Positions 16,209 through 24,900 of a stretch of DNA of 34,078 nucleotides are shown one piece after another. The notes beneath the pieces are model-generated. The model searched no databases and had not been told where the DNA came from. It was given only the letters and a program-made list of their open reading frames with translations. The first letter of the stretch is position 1. Each line of letters begins with the position of its first letter. This DNA is from Clostridiales bacterium (lineage in GTDB: Bacteria; Bacillota; Clostridia; Oscillospirales; Acutalibacteraceae), in contig DYBQ01000005.1 in NCBI GenBank assembly GCA_019418545.1, positions 47,596 through 81,673 on the forward strand, given 5' to 3'. Both the position numbers and the translations under genes were made by a program.

Positions 16209-17234
16209 CTATTCCTCCCGCATCAAAACCGTGAGCATTTTACCCACTGCCTGTGACAGATAGGAAAGATGAGAAATTACTTTTGCATATTCCATTCGTG
16301 TTGGTCCAATCACTGCCAACGCACCGGCATCCTGTCCGCCCACTGCATACCGGGAAATCACCACGCTGGAACCGGCCAGTTCCGGTGTCCGGCTTTCCTG
16401 ACCAATGAGTACCCGGATACTTCCTGGTTCCTGTACCAGCAAATCCACGACCTCACGGGGACGTTCCAAAAAGTCCATCACCCGCCGGGCGGTGCCCCGT
16501 TCGTATTCGGGATAAAACAGAAGGTTCATCTGACCACTTTGGCAAACTGCCGTTTCTCGGGTATCCTCTGCCACATCAAGCAGTGCCATGAGCGCTGAGG
16601 ACATCAGCATGGCCATCTCGCCCAGCGAAACCGCCAGCGACTGGATAAAGGCCGGCGTAATATCGGCTACAGGGCGGTTCATCAGCTTTTCATTGAGAAT
16701 TCGGAAAAAAACCCGGAGCATTTCGGGGTTCAAATCGAAATCGCAATGGAAAATCCGGTTTTTCATGGTCCCCGCTGATGACATAAGCAGCAGCATCGCC
16801 GTACGGCGGCTGGTTTGCACAAACTGTATGGCACGGATATAGGCAGTGCGTCCGCTGGGGGTAGTGGAAACTGCGGCAAAACGGGTAACGCTTGCCAATG
16901 CTTGCGTCGCGTTGGCCATCAGCTTTTCGGGGTCGCAGGCGTTGGTTATCAGCATGGAATCCAGCAATCTTTTTTCCACAGGTTCTAAAGCCTTTGTTTC
17001 CATCAACCTGTCTACATACAGCCGATACCCTTTTTGAGAAGGTACGCGGCCTGCGGAAGTGTGCGGCTGTTCCAAAAGTCCCAACAGAGAAAGCTCTGCC
17101 ATTTCGTTTCTAACGGTTGCAGAGGAGACTCCCAGCTGGGCGGCAATTCCTTTTGAGCCAACCGGCTCGCCGGTTACCACATAGGCATTCACCACCGCCG
17201 CAAGGATTTTCTCCCTGCGTGTACTCAGCTCCAT
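16209..17234 (-). CDS. hrcA: Heat-inducible transcription repressor HrcA
   Basis: A 341-residue repressor of class I heat-shock genes. The N-terminal winged helix (about 1-75) contains LSTRREKILAAVVNAYV and the recognition portion GVSSATVRNEMAELSLLG. The GAF-like middle and the C-terminal portion ending in LSQAVGKMLTVL are typical. It binds the CIRCE element located directly upstream of its own gene and is kept active by GroEL, so the operon is autoregulated. The ATG at 17234 is preceded by AGGTGAGGAG. It is the first gene of the operon hrcA-grpE-dnaK-dnaJ. Confidence 0.96.
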   Translation of the reverse strand: MELSTRREKILAAVVNAYVVTGEPVGSKGIAAQLGVSSATVRNEMAELSLLGLLEQPHTSAGRVPSQKGYRLYVDRLMETKALEPVEKRLLDSMLITNACDPEKLMANATQALASVTRFAAVSTTPSGRTAYIRAIQFVQTSRRTAMLLLMSSAGTMKNRIFHCDFDLNPEMLRVFFRILNEKLMNRPVADITPAFIQSLAVSLGEMAMLMSSALMALLDVAEDTRETAVCQSGQMNLLFYPEYERGTARRVMDFLERPREVVDLLVQEPGSIRVLIGQESRTPELAGSSVVISRYAVGGQDAGALAVIGPTRMEYAKVISHLSYLSQAVGKMLTVLMREE

Positions 17235-17258
17235 TCTCCTCACCTCTGTTGATTTGAT

Positions 17259-17285
17259 TTAGCACTCTTTTGCTTTGAGTGCTAA
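17259..17285. promoter_or_regulatory. CIRCE operator (HrcA binding site)
   Basis: A perfect inverted repeat, TTAGCACTC (17259-17267), a 9-nt spacer and GAGTGCTAA (17277-17285), is the canonical CIRCE element. It lies between the promoter and the hrcA start, around the expected transcription start. Confidence 0.97.
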
Positions 17286-17296
17286 ACCTTGTCTAT

Positions 17297-17325
17297 ACTC
17301 TACCACTCTCTTCTAGAATTGTCAA
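17297..17325 (-). promoter_or_regulatory. Sigma-A promoter of the hrcA operon
   Basis: On the minus strand a perfect TTGACA (17325-17320) is followed after 17 bp by TAGAGT (17302-17297). The predicted start falls close to the CIRCE operator at 17285, as in other class I heat-shock operons. Confidence 0.8.
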
Positions 17326-17443
17326 GTTTTTATTTGTAAATGATTTGTGAAATCCCGATATTCTTCTGAATCTCTATAGATGCATTTCCTTTAGGATAAT
17401 ACTATTGTGCCCCTCCGCCGCCGAAAATGCATTTTTCAATAAA

Positions 17444-17477
17444 AAAGCCATCCTGCCGCAGTGACAGAATGGCTTTT
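17444..17477 (-). terminator. Terminator of the aldo/keto reductase gene
   Basis: AAAGCCAT (17444-17451) pairs with ATGGCTTT (17469-17476), with further CTG/CAG pairing inside. Read on the minus strand it is followed by TTTTTTATT. Confidence 0.75.
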
Positions 17478-17492
17478 GCATGTAGCTCGTAC

Positions 17493-18638
17493 TTATTCTT
17501 TTTCCAATTCAGCTTTTATTTTCGAAATTTTCTCGTGGATTACCGGCATCAGGCTGCTGGATTCAATATACTGAGGACAAATCCCTTCACATTTCCGGCA
17601 CTTGCGGCATGCGTCTGCCAATGTATCCAGAGCGTAATATTTTTTAACGGTTTCTTCCCGGGAATCATTGACTGTTTGATTATAGATTTCATAAATGCCG
17701 GGAATATCCAGCCCAAATGGACATGGCATACAATAGGCACAGCCGGTGCAGGGAACCAGCGCCATCTTCTGATAAACCTCCCGGGTTTTGTCCAGCATGG
17801 AAAGCTGCTCCTCAGAAAGCATCCCGATAGAGGAACGGCCTGCATAGGTAAGGTTCTGTTCCACCATCTCTTCGCTTCCCATACCGCTGAGGACAACGGA
17901 GACCTCGGGACGGTTCCACAAAAAGTCCAGCGCCCATTCCACTGGCGTGCGGCTGGAGCACAGGTGTTCTTTTACCTGCGGGCTCAAATTGGCGAGCTTT
18001 CCGCCAAGCAGGGGCTCCATAATCACAATGCCCAGTCCCTTGGCAGCGGCGGCTTCCAATCCCCGAAGGGTTGCCTGGTTCTCTACATCAATATAGTTCA
18101 TCTGGATTTGGCAGAAATCCCACTCATCAAAGCCATTGAGAATTTCCAGAAAAGCTTCTTCATTATCGTGGAAAGAGAAACCGATAAATCGGATTTTCCC
18201 TTCATCCCGGGCTTTTTTCATTTTGGAAAGAAGGTCGAATTTGAGCACCTTATTTCTCCATGTATTCAGACTCAAAGCGTGGAGCAGGTAGAAATCAATA
18301 TGGTCAGTTTGCAGCCGCTCAAGCTGATTGTTAAGAAATGTATCAAAATCCTCTTCTTTTTCCACTGCAAACACAGGCATTTTGGTTGCCAGATTTACTT
18401 TTTCCCGATATCCGTCCTGCAAAGCCTTACCCACCAACGGTTCACTGGCTTCATGATGATAAAAATAGGCGGTGTCGATATAATTCACGCCAGTGTCAAT
18501 GGCATGGCGAAGCATCCCAATCGACCGCTCCTCATCAATACAGCTGTCGGGCTGCCCTTCTGGGACGGGAAAACGCATACAGCCAAAACCCAAAGCGGAA
18601 ACCATCACACCGGTATTTCCCATTTTCCGATACTGCAT
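17493..18638 (-). CDS. Aldo/keto reductase with C-terminal 4Fe-4S ferredoxin domain
   Basis: A 381-residue oxidoreductase. The N-terminal two thirds form the aldo/keto reductase barrel: ALGFGCMRFP, the catalytic-tyrosine region NYIDTAYFYHHEASEPLVG and HIDFYLLHAL. The C-terminal 110 residues carry two cysteine clusters, CTGCAYCMPCPFG and CRKCRKCEGICPQ, expected to bind 4Fe-4S clusters and to transfer electrons. Such fusions are common in anaerobic Clostridia, and most lack a known substrate. I chose ATG 18638 (MQYRKMGNTGVMV) because GAGGAG is 8 nt upstream; a 6-residue extension is possible. It is a monocistronic unit. Confidence 0.92.
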   Translation of the reverse strand: MQYRKMGNTGVMVSALGFGCMRFPVPEGQPDSCIDEERSIGMLRHAIDTGVNYIDTAYFYHHEASEPLVGKALQDGYREKVNLATKMPVFAVEKEEDFDTFLNNQLERLQTDHIDFYLLHALSLNTWRNKVLKFDLLSKMKKARDEGKIRFIGFSFHDNEEAFLEILNGFDEWDFCQIQMNYIDVENQATLRGLEAAAAKGLGIVIMEPLLGGKLANLSPQVKEHLCSSRTPVEWALDFLWNRPEVSVVLSGMGSEEMVEQNLTYAGRSSIGMLSEEQLSMLDKTREVYQKMALVPCTGCAYCMPCPFGLDIPGIYEIYNQTVNDSREETVKKYYALDTLADACRKCRKCEGICPQYIESSSLMPVIHEKISKIKAELEKE

Positions 18639-18964
18639 GTAAATCGCTCCTCTCAATATTCTGATTCATACTGCAGTGATATTTTTATTGTATCATGAGG
18701 ATTCCATCTTTTCAAGGACAGGAAATCTCTTTAAAATCCAAAGTTTTTCACCAATCGACGTGAAATGTTGAAAGAAAATCTTTTGTTGAAAATTCCCACA
18801 TTTCATTCCTGATTTCGACAATCTTCCCTGAAAGAATCTGTTATAGTATAGGTGGAAATTGATAGAACCAGGCGAAAGAGATAAAAAGGTGCCGGGACAT
18901 TCTCCGGTGGTTGAAAATTGCCGGTTCTCCAACACTTGTGCGGCAATGAAAGGAGCAGTCTATT
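18639..18964 (+). promoter_or_regulatory. 326-bp intergenic region with a structured leader before the small-protein gene
   Basis: Candidate -10 TATAGT at 18842-18847 has no convincing -35. The transcript downstream could fold: AGAACC (18864-18869) with GGTTCT (18923-18928) as an outer pairing, CCGG (18892-18895) with CCGG (18904-18907) inside, and alternatively ATTGCCG (18917-18923) with CGGCAAT (18941-18947) directly against the ribosome site AAAGGAG. The two pairings involving 18917-18928 are mutually exclusive, which is the layout of a switchable leader. I do not recognise a known riboswitch class. Confidence 0.4.
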
Positions 18965-19132
18965 ATGGAAAATAATCAAACCTGCAGCAGAGAATATACA
19001 CTTTTATTTAATGGGATTACTGACACCATCAACCAGCTGGAGTCTCTTTTACTCCGCTTAAAACGGATGCAGGCAGAAGCAGAAGATTTATATCTTTCAC
19101 ACGAAGAAGAAACCGAAAATCCCGAAGCATAA
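18965..19132 (+). CDS. Small 55-residue helical protein of unknown function
   Basis: A short frame beginning MENNQTCSREYTLLF with a good ribosome site (AAAGGAG, 9 nt upstream) and followed within 20 bp by a strong terminator. The middle (TDTINQLESLLLRLKRMQAEAEDLY) has regular leucine spacing typical of an amphipathic or coiled-coil helix, and the tail is very acidic. There is no signal peptide or membrane segment, so it is probably cytosolic and perhaps oligomeric or a binding partner. I do not recognise a family. Its own promoter-leader and terminator argue that it is real. Confidence 0.65.
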   Translation: MENNQTCSREYTLLFNGITDTINQLESLLLRLKRMQAEAEDLYLSHEEETENPEA

Positions 19133-19149
19133 ACGCAATCATAATTTAA

Positions 19150-19191
19150 AAACCCGGGCCTCTCAGAAGTTGCTGAGAAGCCCGGGTTTTT
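19150..19191. terminator. Bidirectional terminator between the small gene and the ACT-domain gene
   Basis: AAACCCGGGC (19150-19159) pairs with GCCCGGGTTT (19180-19189), and CTCAG/CTGAG extends the stem inside. T-run on both strands. Confidence 0.88.
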
Positions 19192-19204
19192 ATAAATTCA
19201 TTTG

Positions 19205-19630
19205 TTAACCAATATCTTCCTGTGTAAGAATAGAAACACCGTTGCTCTGTAAAATTTCAATTCCGCGTTCCACTTCATCAGTGCGAATAATAATCGAGGC
19301 TTTCCCGCTGTCCTTGCTGACAAATGCATACATATATTCCACACTGATTTTGGAATCGGCCAAAATCCGCATGGCTTTCGCAAATTCGCCCGGCCGGTCG
19401 CTGATGCCCATCATAATCACACTGGTAATAGAAACAGTCATGCCGGCATCTTTCAAAACGGCTTCGGCTTGTGCAGGTTTGTCTACAATCAGCCGAAGTA
19501 TACCAAAATCCCGGGTATCGGCAATCGTAAGAGCGCGAATATCAATTCCTGCTTTTGCAATGGCTTCTGTAATTTCGGCCAATCGACCTGATTTGTTTTC
19601 TACAAAAACGGAGAGCTGTTGTACCTGCAT
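19205..19630 (-). CDS. Tandem ACT-domain protein
   Basis: A 141-residue protein made of two ACT modules: residues about 1-70 (LSVFVENKSGRLAEITEAIAKAGIDIRAL) and about 71-141 (SVIMMGISDRPGEFAKAMRILADSKISVEYMY). ACT modules bind amino acids or similar small ligands. Stand-alone tandem-ACT proteins of this length are common in Clostridia, often beside phenylacetate-CoA ligase, which is absent here. It would be a cytosolic sensor or regulator, and the ligand (aromatic or branched-chain amino acid) is guesswork. GAAAGGAAGG precedes the ATG. It is transcribed alone. Confidence 0.88.
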   Translation of the reverse strand: MQVQQLSVFVENKSGRLAEITEAIAKAGIDIRALTIADTRDFGILRLIVDKPAQAEAVLKDAGMTVSITSVIMMGISDRPGEFAKAMRILADSKISVEYMYAFVSKDSGKASIIIRTDEVERGIEILQSNGVSILTQEDIG

Positions 19631-19873
19631 GAATATTCCTTCCTTTCATATCCAAATATATATTTATGGAGCTTTCGGACTGATTTCCGGTCAATTGTCT
19701 GTAAGTCTATTATACAGGGGCTTTTTTATGGATGCAAGGGGAAGAAAAAACGTTTTGAAAATAGAGGATTATATAATGAAATAAAAATTACAACTTTGAT
19801 GCAAGTTTTTGTTTTTTCTGATACATTTGGGGGTTACAATACTCTTATAAAATTGGTGAGGAAGTGAATCAGC

Positions 19874-20689
19874 ATGAAGCATGTCAAAAAAAGAGGAAAA
19901 AAAACACTTATGGGAGAGTTGGCATCTGCGACACTGATTCTTCTGTTTTTTAGTTTTATAACATTGTGGGTGAATAAGTTATCAACTAATGCGGCAATCC
20001 CTGTAACGGCAATCAATCAAAATTCTTCGCAGCAAGAAGAAATCTCAACAAAATTGGGAAAGAATTTTGAAAACCCAGAAGATACAATACTGGATGTGCC
20101 GTACTTGTCACAAGAGGGTATCCTTCCTACTGGATGTGAAGTGACCAGTGCGGCAATGGTTTTACAATATTGGGGAGTGGATATAAGACCAGAAGCCTTA
20201 GCCGATATGCTTCCATGTGAGTATTTGTTTTGGGAGGATGGATTGCTATATGGACCAGACCCCAATGAATTTTTTGTAGGTTCTCCCTTTGACCCGAACA
20301 GTTACGGTTGTTATGCGCCGGTAATAGCTTCCGTTATTCCAGAAGCAGACGATTCTATGACAACCCAAGTGCTTAGTCATACATCTCTTGAAGAGTTATA
20401 TGAGAAATATGTATTACAGGGAATCCCGATACTCATATGGTGCACAATACAAATGTTAGAATCCAGCGATGGGACAAGCTGGATTTTACCAGACGGTGAA
20501 GAATTTGTCTGGCGGCGTAATGAGCATTGTATGGTACTGATAGGGAGAAAAGGGGAGGATTATATTTGTTTAGACCCCTATGAAAGTATTGGTCAGCGTG
20601 CTATAGATGGAGAACTTTTGGAAAAACGGTATCAAGAATTGGGTGAACAGGCTGTAGTTGTTTTGCCTAAAGAGGAAGTAATGGAATAA
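19874..20689 (+). CDS. Membrane-anchored C39-like cysteine peptidase
   Basis: A 271-residue protein. Residues about 1-12 are basic and are followed by one hydrophobic segment (about 15-35, ATLILLFFSFITLWV), giving a signal-anchor with an outside catalytic domain. The domain (about 70-265) matches the peptidase C39-like_2 group: VPYLSQEGILPTGCEVTSAAM places a Gln at 80 and the catalytic Cys at 88. Later NEHCMVLIG gives His218, and CLDPYE gives Asp234. Thus the whole C/H/D triad is visible. Such proteins in Gram-positives act on surface peptides, but targets are generally unknown, and no ABC exporter is attached. GTGAGGAAG precedes the ATG. Confidence 0.85.
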   Translation: MKHVKKRGKKTLMGELASATLILLFFSFITLWVNKLSTNAAIPVTAINQNSSQQEEISTKLGKNFENPEDTILDVPYLSQEGILPTGCEVTSAAMVLQYWGVDIRPEALADMLPCEYLFWEDGLLYGPDPNEFFVGSPFDPNSYGCYAPVIASVIPEADDSMTTQVLSHTSLEELYEKYVLQGIPILIWCTIQMLESSDGTSWILPDGEEFVWRRNEHCMVLIGRKGEDYICLDPYESIGQRAIDGELLEKRYQELGEQAVVVLPKEEVME

Positions 20690-20741
20690 ACGAACAAAAC
20701 TGAAACACAGAAAATATAGCTAAGGCTTTAGGAAAAAATAT

Positions 20742-20785
20742 AAAAATCCAATGTGGGACTTTGATTCCTGCATTGGATTTTTATA
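20742..20785. terminator. Terminator between C39-like peptidase and AraC gene
   Basis: AAAAATCCAATG (20742-20753) pairs perfectly with CATTGGATTTTT (20771-20782); the T-run on both strands makes it bidirectional for the two convergent genes. Confidence 0.83.
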
Positions 20786-20842
20786 TTTTTATACGATTTT
20801 AAAATAAGACATTCGAAATTGGCTTTGTAATTTAAAACAGAT

Positions 20843-21700
20843 TCAAACTGATACACTGTCAAGATAAAAATTATACTTGGATTCTTCGTTGCCGCTAAGA
20901 TGCTTTTGCCTGTATTCTTTTGGCGTAAGACCCGTGTTTTGCAAAAAAACAGTATTAAATGTTCTTACTGCAGAAAAACCGGATTCATAACAAATTGTGG
21001 TGATGCTTTTGTTGGTAGTGGTTAACATTTTTTTGGCGGCCTTAATTCGCAATAGATTTACATACTGATTAAAATTCAACTGTAGCTGATTGGCAAAAAA
21101 TTTAGATATTTTATACTTACTAATCCCTAACTCCTTAGAAACCATTTCAAGGGTGAGCTTTTTAGCTATATTTTTGGAAATGTAATCCATAATATGCGGG
21201 GCCAAATCCAATAAATCTATTTGTTCTCTTTTTTCCAATCTGAGCTGAGGCAGAATATATGCAAAAAAGAGCTGGAAGGTTGAGAGAATAATTTGATATT
21301 TATATTGTGTAAACTCTTTCTGATTTTGCAGCTGGTTAATCAGTGTCTCTAACAAAAAGGTAACAGTTGGAGGCATGTCCGAAGTACGGACTACTGGGGT
21401 TCGTGCAAAGTTTTCTTTTAGTGTTTCTTCATATTGGCCTGCAAAATGTGGAGCACATACTGCCAGAAACATGGAATTTCCTTTTTCAGCATCCATATGG
21501 TGGTGTACTATGCCTGGTAAAATAACAGCGCAATCCCCAGGATACAATGTATAGATAGTACCGGCAATCATAACAGGAATGATACCGCTGCGTACATATA
21601 AGAGTTCAAAATGCATGTGGATGTGTGCAATGCATTCGGAACTCTTGGCAATCCCAGCTTTTAAGTCCGGCAAAGAGCTCTCATATAATGAATCCCGCAT
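20843..21700 (-). CDS. AraC-family transcriptional regulator
   Basis: A 285-residue regulator. The N-terminal part (about 10-135) is a cupin sensor (HMHFELLYVRSGI, then YPGDCAVILPGIVHHH). The C-terminal 100 residues hold the two helix-turn-helix units: LTLEMVSKELGISKYKISKFF and ITTICYESGFSAVRTFNTVFL, plus the PKEYRQKH end. I chose ATG 21700 because AGGAGGGAG lies just upstream; a 13-residue extension is possible. It is divergent from the large beta-helix protein gene 218 bp away, and it is therefore the likely activator of that gene in response to a glycan breakdown product (inference). Confidence 0.88.
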   Translation of the reverse strand: MRDSLYESSLPDLKAGIAKSSECIAHIHMHFELLYVRSGIIPVMIAGTIYTLYPGDCAVILPGIVHHHMDAEKGNSMFLAVCAPHFAGQYEETLKENFARTPVVRTSDMPPTVTFLLETLINQLQNQKEFTQYKYQIILSTFQLFFAYILPQLRLEKREQIDLLDLAPHIMDYISKNIAKKLTLEMVSKELGISKYKISKFFANQLQLNFNQYVNLLRIKAAKKMLTTTNKSITTICYESGFSAVRTFNTVFLQNTGLTPKEYRQKHLSGNEESKYNFYLDSVSV

Positions 21701-21805
21701 AAATCTCCCTCCTATGTAAGATTCAAACATTTTGGCCATAAAAACTTTCTACTTTGCCAGTATTATATATTATATTATGATAAAATACAAGGGAAGTAAA
21801 CAGCA

Positions 21806-21844
21806 TTTTAAAACGCATGGTATAAAAGGGGAGTGTTTTAAAAC
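21806..21844 (+). promoter_or_regulatory. Candidate AraC operator pair and promoter of the beta-helix gene
   Basis: The sequence TTTTAAAAC occurs at 21806-21814 and again at 21836-21844, each followed by a CATG (with one extra base in the first). The copies are 30 bp apart, about three helix turns, and flank a TATAAA (21821-21826) that could be the -10. On the minus side AT-rich TATAAT-like sequences (about 21762-21780) could serve the divergent regulator gene. Confidence 0.45.
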
Positions 21845-21918
21845 ATGCAATTTAGAAAGGAAGTGAAAATACGAAAAATAGCCAAGTGTGAATTAGGATA
21901 AAATAAGGAGGAAAGATT

Positions 21919-24900
21919 GTGAAAGGTGTATGGAAAAAAATAACATCCATGCTATTGTCGGCATCATTGCTAACAGGTTCTTGGATGGGGGCCTTCCCTG
22001 CTAATGCAGCAGAGACTGGTTCATCAAACGAAAAAATTCAGCAGCAGTTTTATGTGTCGGTAAAGGGAAATGATGAGGGTGACGGAAGTAAAGAAAATCC
22101 GTTTGCCACAGTAGAACGTGCCCGTCAGGCGGTAGATGAAATCAACGATAATATGACCGGCAACATTATCGTAAATATTGGTGCAGGCGAGTATTATCTT
22201 GATGAAACAATTTATTTGGATGAAAATGATTCCGGCAGCAATGGATATCAGGTGATTTACCGCAGCGAAGATGGTTTGGGAACAGCTCAAATTAATGGCG
22301 GTGTATTAGTTAGTGGATGGGAAGAAACCACTGATGCAGATATTGAGATGGGTCTTGACGAGTCTCTGGTAGGTAAAGTTTATAAAGTTCAGCTTGACCC
22401 GGAGCAATATAATTTTAATGCCTTGTATGTAAACGATGAGAAAGCCACAATGGCTCGTACGAGAAACTATCAGCATGATGAGAGGTTCCCCTCTCAGCGT
22501 GGAGAATATATGTATTCCGCAGGCGGCGGGATGCGTGACCTGATTTGGAAAGAAGGGGATTTGGACCAGAAAGCTATTGATGGAATGGTAGCAGCCCAGG
22601 AGCGCGGTGAAGAAGAAATTGCCCAGCTGTTTGTTTGGGACGGCGGTAATTGGGACTGGTTTACCAATACTCTCCCTATCAACGGTATAGATGTTTCTCA
22701 AAGAAAAGTATGGGCTACAGAATATCCGGACCAGCCGGAACGCAACCGTACCAAATACCCCATCGGAAGCGGTGCCCGCTATTACTTGCAGGGAAATCTG
22801 GCATTTTTGGATGTCCCTGGCGAGTATCATTATAATAAGACTACTGGCGAGCTGTATTATTATCCCAAAGAGGGGCAGGAAGACCTGGATGCTCAGAAAG
22901 TAGTTGTCCCCATGGTACAGGAAATCTTCCGTCTGGAAGGCAGCGATAAGCCCACAATTCCGGAGTGGGGAAATGAGCCGGACATGACGAAACAAGTTTC
23001 CAATGTAGTGTTTGACGGCTTGGTTCTGAAAAACACAGAATATACAAATTACTTTACTTCTGGCTGGAACTATTCCGATGCTGGCGGTGGAATTTGGGAG
23101 CATGCACCTGAGGCTGAAGGAAGCACTAACCCCTCTTATGACGAACAGACAGACCGCACGGAATATAAGGTTGGTGCCATTACGCTGATTAATTCCAATC
23201 ATGTAACGATTGAAAACACCCAAATTCACAATACAGGTTTGTGGGCAGTGGCAATGTTTAGGGACAATACCTATCATACCATCCAGAATTGTGATTTTGG
23301 ATATAATGGTTATGGCTCCATTACGATTGATGGCGGCTATCCAGGTGTTGGAAAATATTGTAACCACATTACGGTTCAGAACGTCCGTATGCACGATATA
23401 GGTCAAAACATTGGCCATGCGGCAGGTCTTACCGTTATGAGCTGCGGTCAAAGCGATTTCCGCAATCTGGAAATCTATAACACCCCCAGACGTGCAATTA
23501 TGGTCTCCGGCGGCCCCAAGCGTGACGGCACGGACGCACAGCTGGACCAAATTACGGATATGTACACCATTGGCAACCATTTTGAGTATATCTATGTTTA
23601 TAACGGCGAGCAGGACAGCGGCGAAGACAGTGCTGTTTATGTCTGTATGCTGTTTAGGTCTGGATGGATTCAGGATGCTTATCCGAAATCTGAGTATCCA
23701 GAAGCCTATAAAGTGGATGAAGACGGCAGAGAATATTTCGACATCTGTTGGGACGGCGTTGACAGACACAACTATTTTAATCAGATACTGATTGATAATA
23801 TTGGCTCGAATCCTTCAATGAGAGATAAGAATACTGTCCATGGTATGGACCTTTGTATGGGCGTTACTGGTCAAGTACTAAGCAATATTAAAGGCACTAA
23901 TAACCAAAGCTGTACGCTCAGAATTTTTGAAGAGAGTTATGATAAACTCTTCTTGGATAATCTGAATAATAACTATAAGAGTGACGAACTTATCAATCAA
24001 TTTGACGATTCCAAAATGGAATATGATAAAATTGGTTTAACGGAAGAATTCCCATTCCCAGAGGAATTTGACCCATATCCAGAAGAAGAAAATCCAGACG
24101 ATATCTATTTCAGCGATGATTTTGAAAGCGGGAAAGTAGATATCAGAAAATGGACAGTCGAAAAAGGCGATGCGAAGGTAAGTAATTCCTGGATGTCGGA
24201 AGGCCCCCATGATGGAGTGTATTCTTTGGCACTGGATGGAAACCGCAACAAGAGTAACGGTGGTATTGTTGTCAGCCGTACTTTTGAGCAGGATTTGAAT
24301 AAAATCGTAGAAGTCAAATATTTTGACAAGCGTCAGGATTATGCAGGCAGTGATGTCAATGAAGAAGCTACAGCTGTTGATATTACGCCCGATGCTTGGG
24401 TAAGAGTAGACAATGGAACTGATGTTGTTGCAATCGGTGCAAACGGTGATATCTCTAAAGACTATTATCTTTATAAAAATGGCGAAGAAGTAATTCAGAC
24501 GGAGGTTCCACGTAAGTTTGGATGGCATACTTTTAAGTTTGACTATACTTCCAAAACAGATGTAAAAATGTATATTGATGACGAGCTAATCGCTACCTTG
24601 CCCGCAGAGTCCTTTAATTATTTAGGCATGGGCGATTGGACCGGCAATGGTGGCGCCAGCTACTATGATGAAATTCGAATTTATGGCGGCGAATATGCAC
24701 CTCCTGTGGAAGACCTGCCGCTTCCCACTCCTCCGGCAGCAATCGACAGCAATCTGTATGAAGAAGATTTCGAGGGATACGCTATTGATGATGAAAATGT
24801 CCCGGAAGATTGGACAGAGATTGGAAAAGGCGATGTTACGACTAAGATAGCAGAAGACCCTGAGAATGCAGAGAATAAGGTTCTGTATGCTACCTCTCAG

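Noticed and set aside
17427..18698. A 423-codon open frame opposite the aldo/keto reductase
   Set aside because: The reductase on the minus strand has all expected motifs and cysteine clusters; the opposite frame has none and no start signal.
22306..23769. A 487-codon open frame opposite the beta-helix gene
   Set aside because: It lies wholly inside the recognised secreted protein, with no motifs or ribosome site.
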